A DNA stretch of 64,000 nucleotides from Megamerina dolium (taxonomy: Eukaryota > Arthropoda > Insecta > Diptera > Megamerinidae), in the NCBI GenBank assembly GCA_963854835.1, contig OY978525.1, positions 9,163,540 to 9,227,539 on the forward strand, written 5' to 3'. The notes beneath the pieces are model-generated. The model was given only the letters and a program-made list of their open reading frames with translations. It made no database searches and had not been told where the DNA came from. Shown piece by piece: positions 20,741-31,888 of this stretch (the stretch's first letter is position 1; the number at the start of each line of letters is the position of its first letter). The translations under genes and the position numbers were made by a program.

Positions 20741-20900
20741 CATTTTTTTGTAGGGTCGAAATGCGACTTGACCGCGCAAACCAAACACGGATTCGAATTC
20801 GGCGATGTCAAGTATATAGGGAATTTTGTATGCCGTCTGCTGGACAATCACTTTTTCTAGTTTCGTGTCGCTGCGTATCTGATTTAGGTCGCATGTAGTT
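20740..20900 (+). repeat. Alpha terminal segment
   Basis: CATCATTTTTTTGTAGGGTC, CACGGATTCGAATTCGGCG, AAGTATATAGG, GTCTGCTGGA and TTTCGTGTCGCTG follow the last alpha unit. Diverged versions follow the arrays at about 11333 and 63790, so this appears to be one fixed end of the alpha element. Confidence 0.7.
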
Positions 20901-21184
20901 GAAAATTTCTAGCGCCAACACATCTTTACTGATACTTTTCCTCGTACTGGAACCGGCACCGTACGAAAAATGTTTGTAACAGTGTCGAATCGGAACCTTC
21001 AGAAAGAAAAGCGGTGCCATCATCACGGCTTAATATACGATTATATGATAAAAGATCGATTATTTGTCAATTGGCTTCTGTGCCAGATAGAGTCATCCCG
21101 CTTGAACCTGACCCTCCCAGATGTGTCTCATCTGCAAAATGAGTTCCTTACAGCAAAATCTTTGCAATTTTTCAACTGTGTCAA
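20901..21184. other. Unassigned moderately GC segment
   Basis: No reading frame over 75 codons. It may be the continuation of the alpha terminal segment, since composition stays above that of the flanks to about 21130. Not identified. Confidence 0.35.
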
Positions 21185-21530
21185 TGCTTAATCGAGAAGA
21201 GTCATAATTTTCTCACAATTTTCTTATTCATTTGAATATTTTTGAAAAAAAAAAAAAATATATCTAGTTCATTATGAAGAATGAAGACTTTCCGCAGACT
21301 GATGGTGCGGTTTAAGTTTAGCAGTTGATATTCTTAGACTCTTGGGCATATAATATCAGTGCTTAATCGAAAACAGTCATAATTTTCTTACAATTTTCTT
21401 AGTCAATTGAACATTTTTGGAAAATAATTCTAGTTCATTATGAAGAATGAAGACTTTTCTCAGGTTGGTGTTGCAGTTTAAGTTTAGCAGTTGACATTCT
21501 TAGTCTCTCAAGCATATAATATCAGGAACT
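21185..21530. repeat. Tandem duplication, 175-bp unit
   Basis: TGCTTAATCGA..AGTCATAATTTTCT..CTAGTTCATTATGAAGAATG..AAGTTTAGCAGTTGA..GCATATAATATCAG occurs at 21185-21359 and again at 21360-21530, with moderate divergence. Confidence 0.85.
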
Positions 21531-22984
21531 GTAGTGATATTTCCGATAGATGGATAGAAATATATAATTTTTTAGTGAATTAACATGCTAATCTCATTAA
21601 TTTTCATCTCAAATTTACGTACAGCATTAATTTTGAAAAAAAAAGTTTTGAATATTTTCGGCAGCTGTTGGCAATTTTGATTTTGGGTACATTACAATTA
21701 GTTACAATACATTGAATAAGAATACCCATAATACGATATGAGTAATCGTAAACAAATTTATGCTAATGTTTGATCTAAACCATCATCGACCCCTTATTAA
21801 GATTGCATACAATAGTAAATGTTATAAAATATTTATTGTCTGAGAGGCCATAAGACATGTCGCATCATATGTATATTTGGTATCATTTCCAGATTATCAT
21901 AGTAGTTGAAAATCATTTATATGCGCGCACTTAGTATAGAACCTATATAAATATGTGTGTAAATGTTCATTTACCAATTCGTATTTACATACGAATTGGT
22001 GTTCACTTATATTCTTGCCAAAGCCATCAAAGTAATACGTGTGTTTAAATACAGTTACACTTCTATAAATACACAGACTACCTCTATATACAAAGTATCT
22101 CAAAATTTCAGCAGTCAGTATTCTCTCTCATATTCATTTACAATTGCTCACTTTTGGTTGATATTAAATATTGTCATATAGCATCAGAGTTAAATGTACG
22201 CTAATTGAATGTACACATACGACCACCATCATTCATATACCAGAGTACCTTGTCATATTTCATCTTTCATATTATTGCACATATATACTACAAACATATC
22301 GTATATTGTATATCTTCCATCACATCACACATGTATATGTCCTATCCTTATGTATACATCCTTACAATATCATCTGAACATGTCGTACGAGCATTTATAT
22401 TTATAAAGACAAGTAAAGCATACCTCATTGGTATACCTTAATGTTATTGGTGTCAAGGTGTGCAACCGAAGGATATACATACATACGAATAAATACATAC
22501 GAACGAATACATGTAAAACATATTTGTATACTTAATATATGTACTTACAATATATTGTATGTATTATATGTCTGTAGATGATACCCCAAGTACATAGTCA
22601 TTTATGAAAGTAGTTTCTACTACCGTCTTTCATATGCTTTCTAAAATTTGTACAAATTTATTTAATTGTTAATATTTGCTGAAGACAAAACTAAGTAAAT
22701 TAATGATTCAATTGAATTGAGTTGTTTAATTATGTATTTATCTACATGAAGCACAACATCCCACTATATTGGTAATCAACAAATTTCTATGATTACCTAC
22801 TCGTACATATTAGTATTGACTTATCTGTTTCTAATCAAAGACAACCTTGTATTTATATAATTAAATTTCAATTTAATAAGCTTGTTTATCTAGCAATAAT
22901 CTCTTCTTTAGTTATGCTTGAATGTAATTTAATCATATATATTTGCTTTCAATAAGATATGAGTCAAATTTTGTCAAATAGCCA
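21531..22984. other. AT-rich spacer
   Basis: No gene. Overlapping open frames at 22171-22441 sit on a CAT/TAC-rich stretch and are not credible. A short palindromic ATTCGTATTTACATACGAAT lies at about 21978-21997. Confidence 0.45.
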
Positions 22985-24115
22985 AACATATAAGGTCTAG
23001 TAAAAAGTAATGCATTATTTAGCATGGTTAGAATGATGCGATTTAGGTCAAATATGCAACGTTTTGTTCGATAACTTGTTGCCATTTTGAAGGTAATTTC
23101 ATAACGCCACTCTCATAGAAACCCTCGTCCCTATTGGCAAAAAACTGGTACAGTCGATTTTCACAAGCTTCTCTTGAGGCGAATATTTCACCGGCAAAAT
23201 CATTCGCCATAGACAGGAACAGGTAGTAATCAGTTGGTGCTAGATCCGGACTATACGATGGATGCATAAGAACCTCGCAACCAAGCTCCCGGAGCTTCTA
23301 GCGAATCACAATCGATGTGTGTTGCCTGGCGTTGTTCACAATTCCTCTCCTATTGAACAAAGCTGGCCGCTTCTGGGCGATCGCTTAGTTCAGGCGGTCC
23401 AATTGTTGACAGTACAGGTTCGAATTAAGAGTACGGGCCGTAAGGGGGCAGCTCATAGTAGATGATTCCCTGCCAATCCCACCAAACACATAGCAAAAAC
23501 TTTCTGACCGTCAATCCTGGGTTGGGCACCGTTTGCGTCGGCTCACCGTGATTCGACCGCTTTCGCTTGACGTTCGGTCCATGAGGTTTTTTTTTGCATT
23601 AACTCGTGTGGCACCCATACATCGAGCTTCTTTTTGTATTCGGCCTTGTTTAAATGATTCCAAACAGTTTTTTGTGCAATGTTTTTGCTTTTGGGCAATA
23701 GAAACCGGGCTTACATGACGGTCAGTCTCGATGATTTCCATTATTTTATCGATATTTTCGACAATTGTCCTTGCATCTTTGACATTAAAATTACCGGAAC
23801 GGAATCGATGAAAACAAAATTGCATGTGATTGGCTGTTGCAGTATCAGGACCATAAACACAATTCACATTTTCAGCCGTCTGGCTTGCGGTTTCGCCTTT
23901 ATCGAAGAAAAACTGTCAAATATGGCGTATTTTCTCATTACTGGTGTCCATCTTTGACGCGTGCTCAAACAATGAAAAGTTTCTTTAGTCCGAACTCCTA
24001 TCTTCCTAACGCCATCTAGCGTAACCCGATCACACTTATACAACACTAGATACAGGTTACTGAAGCCATCTATTGGCAAAATAATGGATTACTTTTTACT
24101 ACCCCTGATACTTTC
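22985..24115 (-). mobile_element. Mariner, lineage 2, copy 2
   Basis: The end AGGTCTAGTAAAAAGTAATG (near 22993) and the inverted counterpart ATTACTTTTTACTACCCCTG (to 24110) match the other lineage 2 copies. The element lies immediately left of, and probably inside, a beta array whose remainder runs from 24116. Confidence 0.87.
23043..23951 (-). pseudogene. Mariner transposase pseudogene, lineage 2
   Basis: Reads from MDTSNEKI (start codon 23951-23949) through NCVYGPDTATANHMQFCFHRFR and IMEIIETDRHVSPVSIAQ to about 23590. After NLMDRTS about 100 bp are missing compared with the copy at 14637, which removes the first catalytic Asp motif (GDEKW). The reading continues frameshifted through the GEPTQTVPNPG region. 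The end is readable as MHPSYSPDLAPTDYYLFLSM, which keeps the third Asp, and WQQVIEQNVAYLT with its stop at 23043. It is inactive by deletion as well as frameshift. Confidence 0.88.
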
Positions 24116-24529
24116 GGCAAATCATACTTTTGTAGAAGAGGTTTTCGTCCGATAACACCCATTATTTTGAAACAGGCTAACTTATTTGTAGAAATAAATG
24201 TGTGTGCCATGCATCTGTGCTATAGCTTTATATTTTCGTAGGCAAAATCTGTAAAGAAATATATTCAAAAACATATTTTTGTATGGGAGGATGGTGCGAT
24301 TTTAATCCTATTTCCTCTATTCTTCGGCTACTTGCTATATTAGTCAATATAATCGTATGTACCAAAAATCAGTCAGATAACATTATTGTTTCGTGCACAA
24401 AGTGGGAAAACATACATTTCAAAACAGATTTATCATCCGATACCGCCCATTTATGTACTGATCCGTGCATAGATGAAAATAATGTTGTATATCAATTTTC
24501 AACAAAATTGCTTCTAGGTCATCCAATAG
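24116..24529 (+). repeat. Beta repeat array (partial, interrupted)
   Basis: Contains CAAAAACATATTTTTGTATGG, a GGTGCGATTTTAATCC variant and AATCGTATGTACCAAAAATC in the order of the beta unit, in the same orientation as 59.4-60.5 kb. It is cut on the left by the mariner and on the right by the RTE-like LINE. Confidence 0.7.
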
Positions 24530-24538
24530 AGGTGACCA

Positions 24539-26252
24539 CTTACTTACTTATGTGGCCATAACAACCGAATATCGATTTAGGCCGAATATAATATGCTTCG
24601 CCAGCCATCTCTGTTCTTCGCTAGCTGGCGCCAGTTAGAAATTCCAAGCGCCGTTAGGTTCTTCAGTACTTGGTCTTTCCACCGGAGGTTAGGTCTTCCT
24701 CTTCTGCGTCGTCCTCCAGCGGGCTCCGAATATAACACCTTCTTAGCTGGAGCGTGTACTTCCATTCGCTCGACATGACCTAGCCAGCGCAGCCGCTGGA
24801 TTTTGATGCGCTTTACTATGTCAATATCGGCATACAGCTCGTACAGCTCATCGTTGTACCTTATTCGGTACTCGCCACCAACGCAAATAGGTCCAAAGAT
24901 CTTGCGTAGGACTTTTCTCTCGAAAACTCCAAGTATTCGCTCATCCGAGGTGGAAATTGTCCAGGCTTCAGCGCCATATGTTAGGACAGACATGATGAGA
25001 GACTTGTAGAGAGTAGTTTTAGTTCTCAATTGCTTACTTAGCCTGTTTGCAAGAGTGATCCTTCGCAATATCTCCAGGCTGACGTCATTACTGCTGTTAA
25101 TGCTGGTTCCAAGTTAGACAAAGTCCCTTACTACTTCAAAAGCGTAGTTGTCAACAGTGACGTGCTGTCCAAGACGCCGGAACTCTTTGTTTGTTGACGC
25201 TAGATACTTCGTCTTGCCCTCGTTCACCGTAAGACCCATTCGACGCGACTCTCTCTTTAACTCTGAGAATGCTGCACTGACTGCTCGCGTGTTCATGCCG
25301 ATTATGTCAATATCGTCGGCATACGCTAACAGCATGACACTTTTGTTGAAGATAGTGCCATTATGTCGTAAATCAGCAGCTCGTATTATTTTCTCCATAA
25401 TAAGATTGAAGAAGTCGCACGATAACGAAACACCTTGTCTGAAATCCCGTTCGGTATTAAATGGTGCGGAGAGGTCCTTCCCAATTTTCACTGCACAGCG
25501 GGAGTTATGGAGTGTCATTCTACAAAGTCGAATGAGCTTTGCAGGAATACCGAACTCAGACATTGTTGCGTAGAGGTAATCCCTTACCGGACTGTCGAAA
25601 GCGGCTTTATAATCAACAAATAGGTGGTGTGTGTCGATCTGTTTTTCTTGGGTCTTCTCCAGGATTTGACACAGTGTGAAAATTTGGTCGATGGTAGATG
25701 TACCAGGTCTGAAGCCACACTGATAAGGTCCAATCAGGTTGTGGAGTATGGGCTTCAATCTTCCACACAATACGCTCGATAGGACTTTGTATGCGATACT
25801 CAGGAGACTTATTCCACGGTAGTTGGCGCAAATTGTGGGGTCTCCTTTTTTATGTACAGGACAGAGAACACTGAGCCTCCAATCATCAGGCATGCTTTCA
25901 TCCGACCATATTCTGCTTATGAGCTGGTGCATGCAGGCGAGCAGCTCATTGCCTTCGGTCTTAAACAACTCGGCAGGCAGGCCATCAGCATCTGCAGCTT
26001 TGTTGTTCTTCAGACTTAAAATGGCGGTTTCATCCTCGTCATAGTCGGGTGGTGGAACATCAACACCATCATCTGTAATCGTGCAATCCTCTCCACCGTA
26101 GCATCGCTATTCAGTAACGCGCAGAAGTGTTCCCTCCATAGGCTGAGTACACTCTGGACATCTGTAACCAGATTCCCATTTCCATCACGACAAGAAGAGG
26201 CTCTGGGATTTAAACCACCACTCAGGCGCTTGATCTTTTTGAAGAATTTTCT
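24539..26252 (-). mobile_element. RTE-like LINE, 5'-truncated, 9-bp target duplication
   Basis: The 1.7-kb copy is bracketed by AGGTGACCA at 24530-24538 and 26253-26261. Its 3' end (low coordinates, minus strand) is GCCACATAAGTAAGTAAGT, a TAAG-type simple tail. It is inserted in beta repeat DNA. Confidence 0.9.
24577..26250 (-). pseudogene. Non-LTR reverse transcriptase (RTE-like), C-terminal two thirds
   Basis: Encodes the polymerase that copies LINE RNA at the nicked target. The endonuclease domain is missing. Reading from 26250: FFKKIKRLSGGLNPRASSCR, breaks near 26090, then an open stretch from 25968 to 25114. That stretch has ANYRGISLLSIAYKVLS, QCGFRPGTSTIDQIF, LFVDYKAAFDSP, FRQGVSLSCDFFNL and the catalytic AYADDIDIIG. 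A TAT to TAA change at about 25120 (KDFV-stop-LGTS) ends it. The tail continues at 25068-24577 with LTYGAEAWTIS, RLRWLGHVERM, GRRRRGRPNLRWKDQV and GISNWRQLA, the usual C-terminus of this group. The catalytic YADD is intact, and the copy is broken by few lesions, so it is fairly young. The RTE label rests on these motifs and is not certain. Confidence 0.9.
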
Positions 26253-26261
26253 AGGTGACCA

Positions 26262-27333
26262 AATATCAAAAATCTATGAAATTGTCTTGACCGACCTTAA
26301 GCTTGAGAGAAATTGTTGAGTAGTCTTTAAGCCTTAAGCGCATTTCAATTTAAATTACATTTGAATCATTTATGTGTCATTGTATTTATATTTAAGGTAC
26401 AACCTTTAGGAGACATCTATTGTCAAAAATATAACATATTAAACATAAATTTCATATAAAGCATAAAAATCATTTATCACTAATCAATCTTTAATCAAGA
26501 ATTATAATTTAACATATCAACAATATTCATAAGACTGTTGACCTCCCTTAACCCTTTGTGGTACATAGAAATCCATTGTTAGAAAAATATTTCAATTAAT
26601 CAACACGTTGAAAAGGTTCAAAAATAAATTCGAAACAAAGTTTTATTTATTTCATAAAAGTTGTATACAAAACTTTTTAAAAATACAACATACTGAATTT
26701 ATATGTAGATTCAAGAACAATTTAAATACAATTGAATTGAGATGAATTTGTTCTGCAAATAATATGCGTAATGTTAAGTGAAGTTTTAACATGCGTCAAC
26801 CTCCCCTAACAACCCATAAAAGTTCTTGTTGTTATGCTCTCAGGTGTAATAGGTGGCCTTTATATGTTTATTGTTCGAATTAAAAGTATAGAAAGAAAAA
26901 AAAAACAAACAATGATAAATGACAGAGAGTAAGATATATATAGAGAGAGAGAGAGAGAGAGATACTTGAAGAAATATTATTAAAAAACTTACATAAATAA
27001 TGAAATAAAAAATAAAAAAAATTCCATTTTATTTCATTAACAATAAAGTCGGCTGCCGCTTGAAAAATTACATCAATTTTTCATTGCAATCATATGTTTG
27101 ACACACACACACACACACACACATACATGATTCGTGTTCGGCATATTAATGGCTTTTATGCTGAAATATACAATATAATTCTCGCTGCCGCGTTTGTATT
27201 TGTTGACGTAATTTAATTAAGTTTTAATCAAATCATAGCATCAACATCATCACCAACCACTTGAAGCATATTATTAAATATATTTATGCATATATTTGAA
27301 ACATATGTCAGTAAACATATAATTATAATTATA
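26262..27333. other. AT-rich spacer with microsatellites
   Basis: No gene. It contains (GA)n at about 26943-26961, next to a TATATA run, and (CA)n at about 27101-27122. Confidence 0.5.
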
Positions 27334-28436
27334 AAGGGTTATCCATTTCGCGGTTTCAAAAGTATATGGCTAGAATTCGACATCTGTCAAACTGAGTTGT
27401 TAAAATAATTTCTTTCTTTTTCAGTTCAAAGTCTGACATTTGCGAAAATGGATCGCTTAACTATCGCACAATGCATTAAAATTGTAAAAACCTACTACAA
27501 AAATGGTGATTCTGCCACAGCCACATATCGTGCTTTAAGAGGAGATTATGGTTTACATAATCGTCCAACTACGCAAGCAATTGGCAAAATTGTGAAGAAA
27601 TATGAAGAGACTGGATCGGTTACAGATATTGTAAGGCCTGTGCATCATCGTTTCGCTCGTACCACCGAAAATATCGCTGCTGTAAGTGAAAGTGTTGCCG
27701 AAGACCCGAATGTGTCGATTCCTCGTCGTTCTCAGGATTTAGGACTGTCTTACGGCACATTATGGCGTATTTTGCATTTGGATCTACACCTACATCCATA
27801 TAAAATCCAGCTCACACAACAACTGAAGCCAGCTGACCATTCACAACGTCGTAGATACGTCGAATGGGTGCTTGAACAACAGGCGGTGGACGGCGATTTT
27901 TCGAACAAAATTTTCTTCAGCGACGAAGCACATTTCTCACTCGGTGGGTATGTTAACAAACAAAATTGTCGTATTTGGGGTTCTGAGAATCCTCAAGTAA
28001 TTGAAGAGAGGCCACTACATCCACAAAAAGTCACTGCTTGGTGCGCTCTTTGGTCCGGAGGTGTGATTGGACCTTACTTCTTCGAAAACGACGATGGAAC
28101 GACGACTGTCACCGTCAATTCGGAGCGTTATGGTCATATGATAATCGACTTTTTTTTGCCTGCTATTGAAGAATACGACTTAGAGAATATGTGGTTTCAA
28201 CAAGACGGTGCCACATGCCATACAACTCGAGCGAATATGGCTTTATTGCAAGAGAAATTTTCTGGCCGCGTAATTTCTCGTCGTGGCGATATCAAGTGGC
28301 CACCAAGATCATGCGATTTGACACCGCTTGACTTTTTTTTTGTGAGGCTACGCGAAAGACCGTGTTTATGCAGATAAACCTTTAACTCTTGAGCACCTAA
28401 AAACCAACCAACCATACCGCAAAATGGATAACCCTT
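27334..28436 (+). mobile_element. DD41D Tc1/mariner element (rosa-like), best preserved
   Basis: Terminal inverted repeats AAGGGTTATCCATTTCGCGG (from 27334) and its complement CCGCAAAATGGATAACCCTT (ending 28436) differ at one position over 20 bp. Each is bordered by TA. The element is about 1.1 kb. The transposase begins 114 bp inside the left end. The C-terminal coding part runs straight into the right repeat, so about 50 codons have been deleted there. Confidence 0.95.
27448..28377 (+). pseudogene. DD41D transposase, nearly intact
   Basis: The 309-codon open frame starts MDRLTIAQCIKIVKTYYKNG and has two helix-turn-helix parts (about residues 1-55 and 75-115, LSYGTLWRILHLDLHLHPYK). Then come IFFSDEAHFSLGG with the first Asp (about residue 159), WFQQDGATCHTT with the second (about 253), and LTPLDFF, the third, 41 residues on. 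Rosa-type transposases have this DD41D spacing. At the T run 28333-28341 an extra base shifts the frame, and the expected Trp codon of the FLWGYA motif has become TGA. KDRVYADKPLTLEHLKTN follows in the other frame before the right inverted repeat. The protein therefore lacks its C-terminus and is probably inactive, although the catalytic triad and DNA-binding part are whole. Confidence 0.92.
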
Positions 28437-28824
28437 TATCTATAAGTACACTTGAAAAAAAATACAAAAACATTTTACTATTGGCAAGTATTTGCATTTA
28501 TTGTGCCACAATTATGTTATAAATATAGTAAATATATAATTAACGTTATGCATTTATTACATTTATAATTTTAAAGTACTTAATCCGATTAATATACCAT
28601 TTTGAAGTAATAAACAAAGAGAGCGAGAGAATGAGAGAGACAGGGAGCTAGAGTGGAAACGGAAGAAGAGAATTATAAAGTAAATAATCCTTTAGCTTTA
28701 CGTAAAGCCTTTAATACCAAATATTCATTTTGGTCTGGTGTTTCTAACCGCCTGAAGGAAACTCCTGAGATATAGAAAAACATATCGTATTAATCGAGTT
28801 TATCGTAGGAATGGTAAATATGTA
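28437..28824. other. AT-rich spacer
   Basis: No gene or repeat recognised. A short GAGAGA-rich stretch lies at about 28619-28642. Confidence 0.45.
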
Positions 28825-29999
28825 GTGTCGAAAGTGACCAAAATTGTATAAAATATATTAAAATATTTGATAAACTTTATTTATATAATATATTTTTCGC
28901 AAGCTGCCCGAATGTGACTTGCGGGTATTTTGGCCCACTCGCGGACAATCACGTTTTTCAGCGCCTCGAGACTAGTGTATCTTTTAGTTCGTACCTTGCT
29001 CTCCAAAATGGCCCAAAGAGAATCATACATTGGATTCGCATTTGGTAAATTCGAGAACCATTGTGTGGACGTTATGAAGTTCGGAACGTTGTTTTTCAGC
29101 CATTCTTGGTTCACTCGAGCTTTGTGAGACGCTGCCGAGTGCTGTTGAAACGTCCATGATCTGCCACCGAAATGTTTGTCTGCCCACGGCTTCAAAACAA
29201 CCTCCAGAATACTTTCCCGATAATATATCGCATTTACTTTGATGCCACGGGCTCGATGAAAACGATTGAAAAGCGCCCATCAGCGGTTACAGCGGCCTAA
29301 ATCATTATCTGTGGCGGGTGTTGCCTGCTGGTGGCCAATCGATGACTCAAATTCTCGTATGAACGGTTGGTCAAGTAAATCCTATCGTTTTGAGAGTTTA
29401 CGAATTGCGCAATTGGAAAAATTTTATCGTCAGAAAACACAATGTTCGGAAATTGACCGCTTTCGGCCAAGCGAAGCAATTCCATTGCATCGTGTGAGAT
29501 CTTGCGCCTTTTGAATCTTGTAAAGCTTGAACTTCAGATCATTTTTCATTATGCGGTGGATGCTACGGTCGGATATTTTCAGTTCTTTTGCCATTTGATT
29601 GGCACTTCGTCGGGGATTTCGCTCAAGTCGCTTCTTCATTTTTGAACCATCTCACGTGACGTTGCAGTCTCTTGATGACCACCTCCATGACGTTTTTTAA
29701 TGCTACCAGTATTATTGTAACGAGTTATGGTGCGATAAACAAAAACTTTATTCACTTTAAGGTGTTTGAGCTCACGAACAATCGCTCGTTGTGATTTTCC
29801 AGCTAAATATAAAGCAATCACACTATTACATTTGAAATTCATCACTGATTTTTTTTTCGCATTCACTTTTTGGCAAAATGCTTTTTTGCGCTTGTAAACA
29901 ATACTCTAAACTGTCATTTAGCAAATTTTTAGACAGCTGATGCCCGTGCGTCAGCTGCGCGAGCGTTCTGAAGTTGGTTACACTTCGAGTGCCAGACCC
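28825..29999 (-). mobile_element. DD37D Tc1/mariner element (maT-like)
   Basis: The right end, read inward on the minus strand, is GGGTCTGGCACTCGAAGTGT. The left end GTGTCGAAAGTGACCA is a degenerate partner. TA flanks both. Length is about 1.18 kb. It lies 0.4 kb from the DD41D element, on the opposite strand. Confidence 0.8.
28881..29866 (-). pseudogene. DD37D transposase pseudogene
   Basis: Pieces in successive frames: MNAKKKSVMNFKCNSVIALY and the helix-turn-helix KSQRAIVRELKHLKVNK (29866-29636), then RNPRRSANQMAKELKISDRS (29639-29430). Next is FPNIVFSDDKIFPI with the first Asp and AQFVNSQNDRIYL (29485-29297), and last WTFQQHSAASHKARVNQEWL to NANPMYDSLWAILESKVRTK (29195-28881). The second catalytic Asp has become His (QQHSA). 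At the third position, 37 residues on, the expected MDYSLWA reads MYDSLWA, so Asp and Tyr are swapped. Two of three catalytic residues are lost besides the frameshifts. Confidence 0.88.
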
Positions 30000-30672
30000 T
30001 ATATTTAGTCTTTCGATGCAAATATCAAAAGGGCATACTTTCAGGCTCGGAATTAAATAATATTCCAATCTACTTTTTGCTTCTGCTCATATCAAACTAA
30101 ATGCCTAAAAAGAATTAATTGTTTTTAGTCACAGCTAACTTTACTTTATTCAATCACCAAATATCAACGTTGACTTCGAATACGTCAGAATCAATGGCAT
30201 GTTTTTTGTCGTATTCAGGACGAACAGTCGTTTTCCGACAGAAGTCCGTGTGTAACTAATGGTTGTCTTGTATAGATATAATCTTGATCAGCATCCTCCA
30301 TAGTCGATTTAAAAATATCCGTTCATTCTTCTTTCTTTCGCCTATTTAGTTAACAAGATAACCTAAGCAAATTTGAGATATTATAACGAAATTTAAACTA
30401 CCTATAATCCAATCCAACTCTCACGATCACCGGGAGCAAAAGAAGAAACTTAGCTCGGAATTTCAAAAAAAGTTTAACCCATTAAAACTCACTTAATATA
30501 CCATCTACAACCAAAATATATAGTTGCAAAATTTTTATAAATTTTAACCCGTTACAACTCTGTTAATATTTCCTTTACAACAACAATATTTGCTACATAG
30601 ATTTATAGCTACATATATAGCTCTCATACAAAGTCGTAAAATTTTGATAAACTTTAAACCATCATAACTTAC
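30000..30672. repeat. Spacer with weak TTTAACCC-type tandem repeats
   Basis: From about 30470 the motif TTTAACCCRTTANAACTC..TTAATAT recurs at 30475, 30545 and 30655 with CTACAACAACAATATT segments. The mariner at 30673 is inserted in this repeat, which resumes after it (AGAACAACAATATTCG at about 31905). From 30000 to 30450 nothing is recognised. Confidence 0.5.
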
Positions 30673-31888
30673 GAGGGTGGTCCCAGAACTATCCGACCTA
30701 ACAAATAGATGGCGGCAGTAGTTTGAAAAAAATTACTTGGGTGAAAAGTGGCAACCTTATAAAACATATGTTTTAAGTTTCAAAGCGCCACGTTGTTTAG
30801 TATTTTTTTTTTTTTTTTTTTTGGAGCCATCGAAAGTTAACGACCTCAGTGAATTTGTTAAAATGAAAAAAATAGGTCATCGTTATGTAATTCAATACTT
30901 TCATTTGAAAAGTCTCAGTCCAATGAATATTAAAGCCGAACTATATTCTACTCTGGGGGAGTCTACTCCTTCGTTTACGACCATAAAATAATGGGTGACA
31001 GAGTTTAAGCGAGGTCGTACGAGCTGCCAAGACGAACACCGTAGTGGTCGATCAATTGAGGTGACCACGACAGAAACGGTTAAGAAAATCCACAAAATGG
31101 TATTGTATGATCGCCGATTGAAGGAGCGTGAGCTAGGTGAAATTACAGGCATTTCAAAAAGTCCTATACATCGTATATTGACCGAAAATTCGGTAATGAA
31201 AAAGCTGTGTGCAAGATGGGTGCCGCATTTGCTCACAATAGAAAAAAAAAAAAACAACGTCGTAAAGATATTTCTATAGAGTGTTTGGCGATGTTTCACA
31301 GTAATAAAGCCGAGTTTTTGCGTCGATTCGTAACCATGGATGAGACATGGGTCCACACACTTCACACCTGAGACAAAGGAGCAGTCAAAACAGTGGACTG
31401 AAGACTTCAAAGAAGGCGAAGACAGTTCCATCTGCAGGCAAGGTTATGGCGTTTGTTTTTTGGGATGCACGTGGGTTAATTTTTATTGATTTTCTTCAAC
31501 GGCGATTATTATGCTAATTTGTTGCAGCGTTTAAGTGATGAAATTAAAGAAAAAAAAGGCCGGATTTGACGCAAAAGAAAGTCTTGTTTCATCAAGACAA
31601 TGCACCAGTTCACACGATGGCTAAAATCAATGAATTAAAGCTCGCACGCTCCTTCGGATTATTTTCCATTTCCAAATTTGAAAAAATTTCTCCTCCAATG
31701 AAGAGGTGGAGTCTGCGGTGGATATGGCTAATTTTAATGAGCTAGACACTTCATACTAAAAACTGGGTATCGAAGCTATACAAAAAGTGTATAGAGCTAA
31801 AAGGAGATTATGTTGAGAAATAAAGAAAAATTTGCCCAAATTTGTTCTGTTTTCTTTGTTAGGTCGGGTAGTTCTGGGACCGCCCTCG
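30673..31888 (+). mobile_element. Irritans-like mariner, complete ends
   Basis: CGAGGGTGGTCCCAGAACTA (left) and TAGTTCTGGGACCGCCCTCG (right) form near-perfect inverted repeats of about 30 bp, each next to TA. At 1216 bp it is the only uninterrupted copy of this lineage here and serves as the pre-insertion reference for the nested copies at 1467 and 40603. Confidence 0.95.
30863..31822 (+). pseudogene. Mariner transposase pseudogene (irritans-like)
   Basis: The reading starts MKKIGHRYVIQYFHLKSLSP (ATG 30863), meets a stop at 30989 within the linker, and continues MTEFKRGRTSCQDEHRSGRS, VKKIHKMVLYDRRLKERELG and GISKSPIHRILTENS to about 31200. The segment CARWVPHLLT follows. The first catalytic motif appears as RRFVTMDETWVHT (about 31325-31360). 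Next come KVMAFVFWDAR-like sequence, VLFHQDNAPVHT with the second Asp (about 31586-31620), then a deletion that scrambles the third motif near 31650. The C-terminus ELKGDYVEK ends at 31822. Confidence 0.9.

Noticed and set aside
22171..22441. Three overlapping Tyr/His/Ser-rich frames
   Set aside because: They are different phases of the same CAT/TAC-rich low-complexity stretch.
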